A stretch of 64,000 nucleotides of DNA, from positions 62,001 to 126,000 of the forward strand of contig CAVSMC010000005.1 of assembly GCA_963728935.1 (NCBI GenBank), written 5' to 3'. The DNA comes from CAVSMC01 sp963728935 (lineage in GTDB: Bacteria > Pseudomonadota > Gammaproteobacteria > Burkholderiales > Casimicrobiaceae). The notes under the pieces are model-generated. The model was not told where the DNA came from, made no database searches, and saw nothing but the letters and a program-made list of their open reading frames with translations. This document shows, in pieces, positions 20,544-29,230 of the stretch. Each line of letters starts with the position of its first letter. Positions within the stretch are counted from its first letter, which is position 1. Both the position numbers and the translations under genes were made by a program.

Positions 20544-20920
20544 AAGGAGTTAGCTACGGTTAGCTGCTTTTCATTTGTGGCCTGTGACCAAAACGTGCCA
20601 TCTCGTTCTCCTTCGATGACACGCAACGCGCACAAGCGATCGGCATAGGGCGTTAAGTGATCGGCGGATAGGTGCGCATATCGGCGCACCATGTCCGAGC
20701 TTTCCCAGCCGCCCAATTCCTGCAGTGCGAATAGCGGCGTGCCGCTCTGTACGTGCCAGCTCGCCCAGGTGTGCCGCAGATCGTGCCATCGAAAGTCTTG
20801 GACGCGCACGCACGACTGCTCCACGGACGTGATATGGCGAGCAGTGCGCCGGCGTGGAACGCGCGAGCAAGCGGGCTCATCGCGGCCATTGATCGGTGCT
20901 GCCGCTGTCTGTGCGCCCAC
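20525..20920 (-). pseudogene. Phage/island integrase, C-terminal remnant
   Basis: From about 20825 to 20600 the frame encodes DFRWHDLRHTWASWHVQSG, LQELGGWESSDMVRRYAHL and SADHL. These are the catalytic His-x-x-Arg, the Gly-Gly-Trp variant and the tyrosine of a tyrosine recombinase. The core-binding domain and the first arginine are missing, and the sequence before it is unrelated and out of frame. It points its 3' end at the tRNA remnant, with the IS481 element in between. I read it as the decayed integrase of an island at that tRNA. Confidence 0.8.
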
Positions 20921-21774
20921 TACAGTGTGAAATGCAGCGGGTCCCTGAGGTTCTGCAATTCCCGATAATAGTAGAGCGGCGCTGGTCGCTTTCCCTTGAC
21001 CCGCAACCGCTTTAGAAATTCGATTTCCTCCTCGGTCACATCGCCGCTGAGTGAAGCATCTTCAAGAAATTCCTTGAGCCCTGGGTGGTCCCCGACAGGC
21101 TGTTCGGGTTCCGTTTCAACAAACGCAAAGCGTCTCGAATGCCCTGGCGCCAATCTTCGGTTAAGCACAACTTGCATTGCGAATTCCGACAGGTCGATGT
21201 CCCAGGACTCGATCAGCGGATCCAGGAAGGAAGCGCAGTTCTCCAATGACACGTGGAATACATCGGTGTCGAGAAACTCGAGGATGACGACCCGCATGTG
21301 CTTATAGCTTCGGCCGCTGAGCTGAGCCACGGAGCGGAGCCACTTTTCACTTTTCAATTCCTCTCTAGCAACGCGCTTGATCACGTCCAAAAGCTTCTGC
21401 GTGACGAGGCGTTCGAGTTCGCCAAAGGCCTGCTTCTCAAAAATCGCTCGTATTTCGTGCCGTTTTTTGGGCGCGCACTTCTGGAGTACCAACTCTCGAA
21501 CCTCATGAAACAAAGGCGCCGGCGGGTCCTCGAAGTCTCTCTTCAACTCTTCCCTTCGCTGTAATTCAGCCAGCTTCGCCAGCCGGCCGCTCGACAGCTT
21601 GAGAAATTTGCCCATCTTCTCGTAAATGTCTGTTCGGTCGGGCGCGGGTGGCAATTTCTTCCGAGTCAACAGCTGCGAGATATAAGACTCGGTGACGTCA
21701 GTGGCTGCCGCCAAGTCCTTTTGCCCAAGCCCCAGTTGCTCGAGCCGCTCCTTGATAACTAAACAAACGTCCAT
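20920..21774 (-). CDS. XRE-family transcriptional regulator
   Basis: The 284-residue protein starts MDVCLVIKERLEQLG (ATG 21774; a GTG lies one codon earlier). The N-terminal helix-turn-helix is clear (LGQKDLAAATDVTESYISQLLTRKK). The remaining 220 residues are a mostly helical, charged domain I do not recognise, ending in YYYRELQNLRDPLHF. It is AT-richer than its surroundings, which suggests transfer. A palindrome lies 67 bp upstream of its start and may be an autoregulatory operator. Confidence 0.75.
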   Translation of the reverse strand: MDVCLVIKERLEQLGLGQKDLAAATDVTESYISQLLTRKKLPPAPDRTDIYEKMGKFLKLSSGRLAKLAELQRREELKRDFEDPPAPLFHEVRELVLQKCAPKKRHEIRAIFEKQAFGELERLVTQKLLDVIKRVAREELKSEKWLRSVAQLSGRSYKHMRVVILEFLDTDVFHVSLENCASFLDPLIESWDIDLSEFAMQVVLNRRLAPGHSRRFAFVETEPEQPVGDHPGLKEFLEDASLSGDVTEEEIEFLKRLRVKGKRPAPLYYYRELQNLRDPLHFTL

Positions 21775-21788
21775 CACATGGCCCCGTA

Positions 21789-21860
21789 ATTAACCATATT
21801 GAATTAAGCGTAGCAAAATAGTGCTTGACATGTCTAGTCAATTAACCCATTCTGGTTAAT
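21789..21860 (-). promoter_or_regulatory. Promoter region and palindromic operator of the XRE gene
   Basis: ATTAACC-CATTCT-GGTTAAT at 21841-21860 is a perfect inverted repeat with 7-bp arms. A second AATTAACC copy lies at 21789, nearer the gene. On the minus strand a TTGACT box overlaps the palindrome, and TATTTT follows about 15 bp later as a possible -10. Binding by the XRE protein is inferred from position only. Confidence 0.5.
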
Positions 21861-22077
21861 GGACTGAGAGCGTCTTTGGGTCTCTGAACTTAAAAGGCCA
21901 CGGTAATCTGAAATGCCCCCTTGGCCATTACAAGCAAGGTGTAGCGACCGCGACGGCCTAAACCCAATACGCGTCTTTGTTTGCCTGCAGCGTAAAACAA
22001 CTCCAAGCCCAAAAAACGTCGCGATGCCACTTGCCTTTTATCCGGCAGTGGCGCGAACCTCAACCGGGCCATTTTTA

Positions 22078-22108
22078 GGACCCGAGACGCAGACAGTAGT
22101 CTGGGTCC
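22078..22108 (+). promoter_or_regulatory. Hairpin upstream of the small heat-shock gene
   Basis: GGACCCGAGAC and GTCTGGGTCC form a stem with one bulged G and a loop of about 10 bases. It ends 35 bp before the start codon, so it may lie in the 5' leader. It does not pair with the AGGAA ribosome site in any obvious way, so a thermosensor role is only a possibility. Confidence 0.35.
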
Positions 22109-22143
22109 GGCCTGTAGCATGACTGTTCAATAGGAACCGCATT

Positions 22144-22569
22144 ATGCAAAACATCATCTCTTACGATCCAAGGACTGAAACCGGTCTTGACGAATTGTTC
22201 CGTGGTTTCTTCAAGCCCGTGCGCGTGGAAAGCGCACCTGCCCCGGTAGTGATCAAGATGGACGTGACCGAAACCGAGAACGGTTACCTGGTCCATGCCG
22301 AAATGCCGGGCGTGAAGAAGGAAGACATCGACGTCGCGATCGAGGGCAACCAGGTCACGATCACGGCCGAAGTGAAGCAGGCATGGGAAAAGAAGGAAGG
22401 CGACAGGATGCTGCGCAACGAACGATATTTCGGCAACATCTATCGCAGCTTTACGCTACCGGTGGAGTTGGACGAGTCGGCGAGCGAGGCCGCATACGAC
22501 AACGGCGTCCTCGAGCTCAAGCTGGTGAGGAAAGCTGCGGCGCCCGGCAAGAGATTGGCTATTCGGTAA
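22144..22569 (+). CDS. Hsp20-family small heat-shock protein
   Basis: This 141-residue holdase chaperone has the alpha-crystallin domain. MDVTETENGYLVHAEMPGV and DIDVAIEGNQVTI are near the start of the domain, and YDNGVLELKL with KRLAIR is at the end. It begins MQNIISYDPRTE behind a TAGGAACC site. It stands alone between the XRE gene and an integrase remnant. Small heat-shock genes are common cargo on mobile islands, which fits this place. Confidence 0.93.
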   Translation: MQNIISYDPRTETGLDELFRGFFKPVRVESAPAPVVIKMDVTETENGYLVHAEMPGVKKEDIDVAIEGNQVTITAEVKQAWEKKEGDRMLRNERYFGNIYRSFTLPVELDESASEAAYDNGVLELKLVRKAAAPGKRLAIR

Positions 22570-22581
22570 CAAACAGCACAC

Positions 22582-23032
22582 TTAAGGAATCACGTTCTCC
22601 CGACAGTCGCAAATTGCCGTACAGCCGCGTCCGCGCGGCCGGCAGTTGCGACGTCGGGGTAGCGGGGTCGTCAGAATTGTGGGCAACGAGGCAACCAGCT
22701 CGTCGATTTGAGCGACCGAATAATGGCCGGTCATCGTGGCATGCAGATGCCACAGCAAATCAGCGATCGTGTTCTCGCGGACGTTCACTTCACGCAGCCG
22801 CATGCCGACGGTGCGGCGAAGGTCGTGGACGCGAAGATCCGCGAGATAGGCGTCCTCCTTGCCAGCATCCCGGCGGCCGTTCTCAGGCTGTGTTGCTCAT
22901 CGTCTGGATCGGATGGCCTCGGTAGGCGAAAACGTGGGTCGAATGCTTTCCGCGTCGCACTTCGATGATCGACTGCGACACGCGATTCAGGATCAGCACT
23001 CGGTCGCGCTTGCGCTCAGTGATCGAGGCCAT
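22582..23032 (-). pseudogene. Second integrase remnant (middle and C-terminal parts, frameshifted)
   Basis: One frame from 23032 encodes RVLILNRVSQSIIEVRRGKH and HVFAYRGHPIQTMSNTA, then hits a stop near 22888. Another frame continues with YLADLRVHDLRRTVGMRL and TMTGHYSVAQIDELV, the catalytic His-x-x-Arg and tyrosine regions. The two pieces join naturally if one base is lost or gained, so this is the 3' end of a tyrosine recombinase. The N-terminal half is absent, and its place is taken by the SagB-like gene. It differs in sequence from the remnant at 20.5 kb. Confidence 0.68.
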
Positions 23033-24770
23033 AAGGCGGCAGGGTGGTCAGGCGAGGATCGTCCACGTGGCCGCCCATCGTGAAGTGGTAGAGGGACTGA
23101 TACGACAGATCACTGATTCCCATTATCTGATGAACCGGGTCGTCGAAGAAGCAACCGATTCCCGTGGCGCGCACTCCTGCGGCCTCCGCTTCCAAATACA
23201 GCACCTGGCCAATCAAACCGCTCTCCCAGAATAGTCTGCGGTAGAACCATGGTCCGTACCTATGCAGGTTCGATTCGAATTCTGCGATCATTCCCAAGGC
23301 GAATGAGCTATCGCCGGCGATAGCCTGGTGGCAGCTGATCTCGGCGGCCAATTGCCGCGCGTCGCCCTCTTGCAGAAGAAAGAGTGGCAAGTCGGTGGGG
23401 CAGCCAGGCGGCGAGACCCAGACGAACTGCGGGCGCATCGACTGCTTCAGTGTCTCCAATTTGACCGGATCACGAACGAGTATGTAGAGCCCGGGAACAA
23501 GGCCGTTCACACGATGGATGAACAGGGCGAGATGAATGGAAGGTGCCGAAGGCAGGACGTCCCACGGAATCGGACGGTTGCACAGATCGCGTTCGGCGCG
23601 CGGCATGACACGGGCCAGCATCGCGAAGAAGCGATCGCATGCAATCGATGTCTTTCCATCGAATGCGAGTGCGCTTCGCCGCTGACGAATGACCTGTGCG
23701 GCCGTTGGTGAATCCGACGGGACGCTCATCGCGCAAGGATCGTCGTCGATCTCATCGGCGGGAGAACGATCGCGATTCCATTCGACGACACTCTGTTCGG
23801 TGCTGGACTTCCACGACGCACGTTCCACCTGCTCGATGAGCTCCCACGACACCGGGTCGTCTCGGCTCAGCCGGTTGGCCATGCCGTGCCACACGTGTTG
23901 CCCCATTCCGCGCAGCGCATCGGGATCGAGTGACAGCGGCACGAAAAATTTTCGTTCGGTGGCGGAATCGCGACGGTGGTCGGACGGCCATACGACGGCA
24001 AGACAATCGGGGTGTTCCCGTTCGGCGCCTTCGAAATCCTCTGCACGATCGAGTCCCAGCAGGGCGGCGATCGTATCGTCCGCCACACCGTCCAGCAGCA
24101 GCATGCGCCACCCCAGGGTTGCGGCCGCGACACGAGCGCTTCCGATCGCATGCCCTGCGTCGTGTTGACAGTACCGAAACGCTCGTTCGCCATACTTCCA
24201 CGTTTCGCGCCAGTTCACGGAGGCGAACCCGATCAGAAAGGCGTGTGGCGGAAATGCTCGCAGGAGCCAATCGAAGCTTTCTCTCGGCACCTCGGCTCGC
24301 AGCTCCAGAGCATGCTCCTTGGCAGCGTAGTGATGCAGAGCGGGGAACGGCGAAAGGCCGCCGACTCCGTCGAGGAGCAAGTAACTTTCGGTCGGATGCA
24401 GGTTGCCGCTCGACGGATTGGTTCTAAGTGCCCACCGCACTTCACCGGCCTGCTTCCAGGCGGAAATCGCGAGCGAATATTCGAGCAATCGTGAGATGCT
24501 GCGCAGGGTGACCGGGGCGCTCGCGATCGCATCGCCGCGATAGAGATCGTCGTAAAGCGGCGACCGCGGCTCCTCGTCGGGCGTGAGCCGCGGCAAGGCG
24601 GTGAGTGGTGATCCTTGGAATCGTCGAAACGGATTCGGCTGATTCGCCCAATCCAGGTAACCGAGCGCGCGCGCGTAACGCGAAAAATCGTGCTTCGTGT
24701 CCTGGTGATACCGCATAACTGTTAGCAGGCGATCACCCGCATCAGCGTCACGAAGGGCGTCTTCGTTCAT
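23016..24770 (-). CDS. SagB/ThcOx-like double-domain nitroreductase
   Basis: The 584-residue protein has two nitroreductase-fold domains. The first is near residues 85-300 (ISRLLEYSLAISAW, RTNPSSGNLHPTESYLL, CQHDAGHAIGSARVAAATLGW) and the second near 350-560 (AAQVIRQRRSALAFDG, GLIGQVLYLEAEAAGVRATGIG). Such proteins bind FMN; SagB-type members oxidise azolines in peptide natural products. No cyclodehydratase or precursor is next to it, so its substrate is unknown. It starts MNEDALRDADAGDR and looks intact. Confidence 0.75.
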   Translation of the reverse strand: MNEDALRDADAGDRLLTVMRYHQDTKHDFSRYARALGYLDWANQPNPFRRFQGSPLTALPRLTPDEEPRSPLYDDLYRGDAIASAPVTLRSISRLLEYSLAISAWKQAGEVRWALRTNPSSGNLHPTESYLLLDGVGGLSPFPALHHYAAKEHALELRAEVPRESFDWLLRAFPPHAFLIGFASVNWRETWKYGERAFRYCQHDAGHAIGSARVAAATLGWRMLLLDGVADDTIAALLGLDRAEDFEGAEREHPDCLAVVWPSDHRRDSATERKFFVPLSLDPDALRGMGQHVWHGMANRLSRDDPVSWELIEQVERASWKSSTEQSVVEWNRDRSPADEIDDDPCAMSVPSDSPTAAQVIRQRRSALAFDGKTSIACDRFFAMLARVMPRAERDLCNRPIPWDVLPSAPSIHLALFIHRVNGLVPGLYILVRDPVKLETLKQSMRPQFVWVSPPGCPTDLPLFLLQEGDARQLAAEISCHQAIAGDSSFALGMIAEFESNLHRYGPWFYRRLFWESGLIGQVLYLEAEAAGVRATGIGCFFDDPVHQIMGISDLSYQSLYHFTMGGHVDDPRLTTLPPYGLDH

Positions 24771-24815
24771 CGGCTTACTCGGCGCGATTGGATTTCCTGA
24801 TACTGGTCCAACGCC

Positions 24816-25607
24816 GTGAACTTATCCATCACCGGGCGGCACTCCGAACTCGGCGGCATCCTCGCGGGGCGGCGTGCTGGGAGTGCCACCGAACTTATCC
24901 ATATCAACGTTTCCGGGCAGCAGGCGAACAGTCTGCTGCACGACGGCCACGCGTGGAAGGATTTCGCCCGCACGGCGCTCGCTGGCACGCGCGGAGCGAT
25001 GCGCGCGGCACGGACGGGTCGCGCGGCGATGCTCGTCCACGCGAGCTTCGCCTTCGTGCATGCCATCGAGCGCGGCGCCAGCGTGGAGCAACCGTTGCGC
25101 TCATCGATCGATGCGATTCTCGAATGCGAAGCGCTGGCGCTATCGGGTCCGATGCCTGCTTGCGTCGTGCGCCTCGGTTATCTTTACGGCCCGCACAGCG
25201 CTGATCTGCGCGCATATCGCACCGCCTTTCGTCTCGGGCGGCCTTACTGGTCCGGTCCACTTAAGGCGTTGCAATACCATTTGCATCAGTTCGATGCCGC
25301 AACGGCATTGATAGCGGCAGCCAAACCGCGAAACGAGGGCAAGATTCTCTACGCCACCGATGGTCACGCGGTCTCGTTCACGAAGCTGATGGATGCGTTC
25401 GCACATCGCGTCGGCCGGCGAACGCCGCTCCATTTGCCGCTGTTTTCGAAGCCCGTCGCCAGGGTGATCATTCGCGAAGAACACATGCAACAAACGGCAC
25501 TTCCAATGGCCCCTCGAGCGCCGACGCCGCGCGTGTCAGGATGGAAACCAACGTTTCCAGATTACCGCCTGGGTCTCGATCAGGTCGTCGAGGCTTGGGG
25601 CAAGTGA
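24816..25607 (+). pseudogene. NAD-dependent epimerase/dehydratase, N-terminally truncated
   Basis: The 263-residue ORF keeps the later parts of an extended SDR: a GTRGAMRAARTGRAAMLVHAS strand region, the RLGYLYGPHS motif, and a C-terminal KILYATDGHAVSFTKLMDAF substrate domain. The Rossmann glycine motif (GxxGxxG) and the YxxxK pair are missing, and the first 50 residues do not look like the family. It is therefore probably a remnant. It is divergent from the SagB-like gene, whose start is 45 bp away. Confidence 0.5.
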
Positions 25608-25702
25608 CGGACGTGCTCAATCACGCAGCTTGGCGGGCCGGGCCGGCCTCGGCGACAATGACATTCACGGCTCTCATCGCGAGCCCAACAACGGAGACAA
25701 CG

Positions 25703-26047
25703 ATGGAAAAGTTCCTCGTGCTTTACAGGGCACCCAATTCGGTTATCGATGAATGGATGAAGAAGCCCGAGCAGGAGCGTAAGCCCGAAGAGACCAAGAT
25801 GATGGACGCGTGGAAAAAGTGGATGACCGCGAACGCCAGCAAGGTCGCCGACAAGGGTGCTGGCGCCGGCAAGCCCAAAGTCGTATCTTCATCGGGCGTG
25901 AAGGATGCCCGCAACGACATCATGATGTATCAGATCGTCCAGGCGAACTCGGCCGACGAGGCGGCGAAGATGTTCGTGGACCACCCGCATTTTGGTATCC
26001 CCCAGGCGTCCATCGAGGTGATGCCACTGAAGGCTATGGAAGGCTAG
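25703..26047 (+). CDS. YCII-related (DGPF-type) domain protein
   Basis: The 114-residue protein starts MEKFLVLYRAP at 25703 after a GGAGAC site; the longer ORF upstream lacks family features. It has the ferredoxin-like YCII fold pattern with YQIVQANSADEAAKMFVDHPHF and an ASIEVMPLKAM end. Family members are small proteins of unclear function. It is a single gene with no partner. Confidence 0.72.
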   Translation: MEKFLVLYRAPNSVIDEWMKKPEQERKPEETKMMDAWKKWMTANASKVADKGAGAGKPKVVSSSGVKDARNDIMMYQIVQANSADEAAKMFVDHPHFGIPQASIEVMPLKAMEG

Positions 26048-26273
26048 AATTCTCGGCATTCGCAACGGTCAGCGCTCTAATTGACTCTGTTTCCCAGCCG
26101 GTCCACCCGGTCGTGAATGGCCGCTATTCTTCGCGCGGCCGTCGGCAATGGGTCGAAAGCGCCATTGAACGACCGCTGTCGTTGGTTTACTTTAGCCACG
26201 GTTTTGCCGGAAAGCCGCGCTATAGGGCCGGTCGGAACTCGCACCGTTACGCCTGAAGCGTTGCGGGTCGCCG

Positions 26274-27227
26274 CTATGAAGGCTCTCGTGCGACCTCCAC
26301 CGCGGCGCGAATGCGCTCGCGCGAAATTTCTGTCGGCAATGTGCAATCGGCTCCCAGTATGAGACCTCGCTCGCCGAAACCGCCAATGATCTGACGGACT
26401 TCGTGTGCGATGTCGGCCTCGCTGCCGTCGACCATTACGCCCGAGCGGTCGTCCAGGCCGCCAAGTATTGCCTTCCCGAAAATCGCACGACCGTCGGTAA
26501 GGCTGTAGTCGCTGTCATGCACCGCCCAATTTGCTGCGTGGCACGGATAGTCGCCGTACAGTGGCAAGCGGACCTGGTCCTTGCAAATGTGGAGCACGAG
26601 CAAATCCGTGTGCTTCGCGAGTTCCCGCAAGATGACGAGATCCCATGGCTTGATGTATTGCGTGAAGGTTGTTTCATCAAAGCGATGCGCCTCGCCGCCC
26701 TGTGCGCCGTAGTAGATTCCGTGCGCACCCGCTTCAAGACATGCGAGGGAAAGCTCGGTCAGCGATTCGGATACGGCACGAAGCGCCGGGACGACGGCGT
26801 CGGGTGAAGCACGCAGGTGTTCGGTGATCGCGTTTCGTGCCTGAATCGTGTCCTCTGGGCGCTTGCTTCCGTGGAACGTGGAGATAAAGGTGCCGTGTAT
26901 CGTCGCGAGCAGCGGCACCTCACCGCCGACGCGGTCGGCGATTCGTTTCACAAGGTCGAGCAACCGCTGAAAGTGCGGGTCATGCGCCCGAATGGGCTTC
27001 CACCGCGCCCACTCGGCAGACGACGTGATAGGGCCGTCATTCCGATAAAGGGCCTCGTTCATCACCTTTAGAACGTCGACATCGGTATCTCGGTAGAAGT
27101 CGAGGTGCGCTTGCACAGCGCGGTCGCCAAATGCCTGCGCCGGCGGGAAATGTAGCCAAAACGCCGACGGCACATAATCGATCGCCTCGCCGGCGATGGC
27201 AGCCCGCACTCGTTCGTGCTTATTCAT
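26274..27227 (-). CDS. Uroporphyrinogen decarboxylase-like protein (UroD family)
   Basis: The 317-residue protein has MNKHERVRAAIAGEAIDYVP, VDVLKVMNEALY, a GAHGIYYGAQGGEAHRFDE segment and a late LGGLDDRSGVMVDG and LILGADCTLPTE. These match the UroD/methyltransferase TIM-barrel family rather than true HemE. Such proteins decarboxylate or demethylate small molecules. It is the last gene of the CUT2-type ABC operon, 33 bp after the ATPase, so it probably acts on the imported compound. Confidence 0.78.
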   Translation of the reverse strand: MNKHERVRAAIAGEAIDYVPSAFWLHFPPAQAFGDRAVQAHLDFYRDTDVDVLKVMNEALYRNDGPITSSAEWARWKPIRAHDPHFQRLLDLVKRIADRVGGEVPLLATIHGTFISTFHGSKRPEDTIQARNAITEHLRASPDAVVPALRAVSESLTELSLACLEAGAHGIYYGAQGGEAHRFDETTFTQYIKPWDLVILRELAKHTDLLVLHICKDQVRLPLYGDYPCHAANWAVHDSDYSLTDGRAIFGKAILGGLDDRSGVMVDGSEADIAHEVRQIIGGFGERGLILGADCTLPTEISRERIRAAVEVAREPS

Positions 27228-27260
27228 GAAGCCTCAAGTCCGAAACTTTGATAGACAAGG

Positions 27261-28055
27261 CTAGGGGACTGCCCGATCAACTATCATAGCAGCGGCTGCT
27301 GTAAGCATCCCGACGAGTTCGCCAGTCCCCGACATGAGGTCTTCGAGCTCCTCGCGCGACTTTTCAGTTTGCGTAAACGTACCCAGCGTGCGACCCCGAT
27401 TCAATATCGTAAAGCGGCTGCCGACGGCGTAGGCCTGTCGCGCGTTGTGCGTAATGAAAATGATGGCAATCCCTTCCTCACGCAATTTCAGCATGTAGTT
27501 CAGTACGAGACCGGTCTGACGCACGCCCAGTGCGGACGTCGGCTCGTCTAGGATCAGCACCTTCGCGCCGAAATGGACCGCCCGGGCGATCGCCAGCGTT
27601 TGCCGCTCGCCCCCTGAAAGCGTCCCCACGGTGGCGCCGGGATCGGAAAGTGTAATGCCGATCTTGCGCATCTCCTCCGCGGCCGCCGCTTCGGCGTAGC
27701 GCCTCTTGAAGTGCTTGAAGGGCCCGATCTGGACATACGGCTCTCGACCCATGAAGAAGTTCCGGGTCACCGACATCAGCGGGACTAGAGCGAGGTCTTG
27801 ATACACGGTGCCGATGCCATGGTTCAGCGCATCGCGCGGCGACCGGAACCGAACCGGCTCGCCTTCGAACGACATCGACCCGGCGGTGGGCGCGTAGTAG
27901 CCGCTGATGATGCGAATCAGCGTCGACTTGCCGGCACCGTTGTCGCCCAGCAGGCAGTGGATCTCGCCGGGCTCCAAGTCGAACGACACCTCGTTCAGCG
28001 CGATCACCGACCCGAACTTCTTGACGATGCCGTTGAGCTCGAGAAGCTTGGCCAC
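27261..28055 (-). CDS. CUT2-type sugar ABC transporter ATPase
   Basis: The 264-residue protein has Walker A GDNGAGKST, Q-loop region TVYQDLALVP, signature LSGGERQ, Walker B VLILDEPTSAL and switch His in ITHNARQAY. It has one ATPase domain, unlike the double-domain RbsA, as in FrcA-type transporters. I place the start at GTG 28055, one base after the permease stop; the longer ORF would run into the permease. It powers import together with the permease and binding protein upstream. Confidence 0.92.
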   Translation of the reverse strand: MAKLLELNGIVKKFGSVIALNEVSFDLEPGEIHCLLGDNGAGKSTLIRIISGYYAPTAGSMSFEGEPVRFRSPRDALNHGIGTVYQDLALVPLMSVTRNFFMGREPYVQIGPFKHFKRRYAEAAAAEEMRKIGITLSDPGATVGTLSGGERQTLAIARAVHFGAKVLILDEPTSALGVRQTGLVLNYMLKLREEGIAIIFITHNARQAYAVGSRFTILNRGRTLGTFTQTEKSREELEDLMSGTGELVGMLTAAAAMIVDRAVP

Positions 28056-28056
28056 G

Positions 28057-29187
28057 TCAGATGCCGCCCGTGATGCGCTTGCGCGCGTAGGTGTTAAAAG
28101 CGACCGCGGCGAGCAGCACAGCGCCGAGGAAGATCTGGAACCAGTCGCCATCGACGCCGGTGAAGAAGAATCCCTGGCTTACGATGCCGAATATGAGCGC
28201 GCCGAGCATTGAGCCGATCACCGACCCATACCCACCGCTCAACAGTCCGCCGCCAATCACGGCCGCGATAATGGCCTCGAACTCCTTCAGCAACCCTCGC
28301 CCGGCATCGGCCGAGCCAAAGTCGAAGACCTGCGTCGTTGCGAAGACCGTCGCGCAGAATGCCGAGAACATGAACAGGAGAATTCGGACCCGATCGATTG
28401 GTATGCCCGACGAGCGCGCAGCGTTCGCATCTCCGCCGGTCGCATACATCCAGTTTCCAAAGCGCGTGCCGTTGAGTACGTACGCAGCGATCAGACCGAC
28501 GATCAACGCCCACACGACGATCATCTGAATGCCGGAGATCACCGGTTGGCCGTTCGGCAACTTTGCGAGCCAGCCGCGGTCGGCGAGCCAGGTGAACAGT
28601 CCGCCGAGCACGCGCCCCCCGAAGAGGAATGCCAGCGCATCGGACTGCTTAAGACTCTGCATGCCGCCGACGAGCGTCGTTTCGTTGAACATCCGAGCAC
28701 CGACGATCGTCACGCCGCGTAGGATGAATAAGAAGGCCAACGAAACGATGAACGATGGCAAGCCGGTGCGTACGCGCAGCATCCCGATCGTGAAGCCCAC
28801 GCTGAGCGCAAGCGCAAAGCCGGTCAGGATCGCAAGCCACGGCGCGAAGTTGGCGAACTTGATGAGCAGCGCCATCGCCATACCGGAGAAGGCAATCATC
28901 GAGCCCATCGACAGGTCGAACTCGCCGGCGATCATGAGCATGCAAGCGCCGACAGCGAGCACCGCCAGCTGAGCGCTGACCTCGAGCCAGTTGACGACGC
29001 CCCGTGCCGCAAACATCGCCGGATTCGCGATGAACGCGAAGAGACCCAGGACGATCACGAGACCAAGGAGTGCGCCAGAGCTCGGGCGCCGAAACACGCG
29101 CTGCAGCGCACTCGCCTGTTCCAGACGCTCGTCGGCTTTCGAAGGCGCCCCCACCGGCGTGGCAGGTAGCGGCGCTCGCGAGTTCAT
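28057..29187 (-). CDS. CUT2-type ABC transporter permease (RbsC-like)
   Basis: The 376-residue membrane protein has about nine hydrophobic segments, the first at GLVIVLGLFAFIANP. The family motif GEFDLSMGSMIAFSG and the late ATGGDANAARSSGIP loop, followed by GGGLLSGGYGSVIGS, are those of RbsC/XylH permeases. It is 43 bp after the binding-protein gene and abuts the ATPase. Confidence 0.92.
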   Translation of the reverse strand: MNSRAPLPATPVGAPSKADERLEQASALQRVFRRPSSGALLGLVIVLGLFAFIANPAMFAARGVVNWLEVSAQLAVLAVGACMLMIAGEFDLSMGSMIAFSGMAMALLIKFANFAPWLAILTGFALALSVGFTIGMLRVRTGLPSFIVSLAFLFILRGVTIVGARMFNETTLVGGMQSLKQSDALAFLFGGRVLGGLFTWLADRGWLAKLPNGQPVISGIQMIVVWALIVGLIAAYVLNGTRFGNWMYATGGDANAARSSGIPIDRVRILLFMFSAFCATVFATTQVFDFGSADAGRGLLKEFEAIIAAVIGGGLLSGGYGSVIGSMLGALIFGIVSQGFFFTGVDGDWFQIFLGAVLLAAVAFNTYARKRITGGI

Positions 29188-29230
29188 GCGCCTCGCCTAG
29201 AAGGCCGAGTCCGCGACCTCGACACCGCTG

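Noticed and set aside
22708..22968. 86-codon plus-strand ORF after the Hsp20 gene
   Set aside because: The opposite strand reads as an integrase C-terminus in this interval, so the plus-strand ORF is its shadow.
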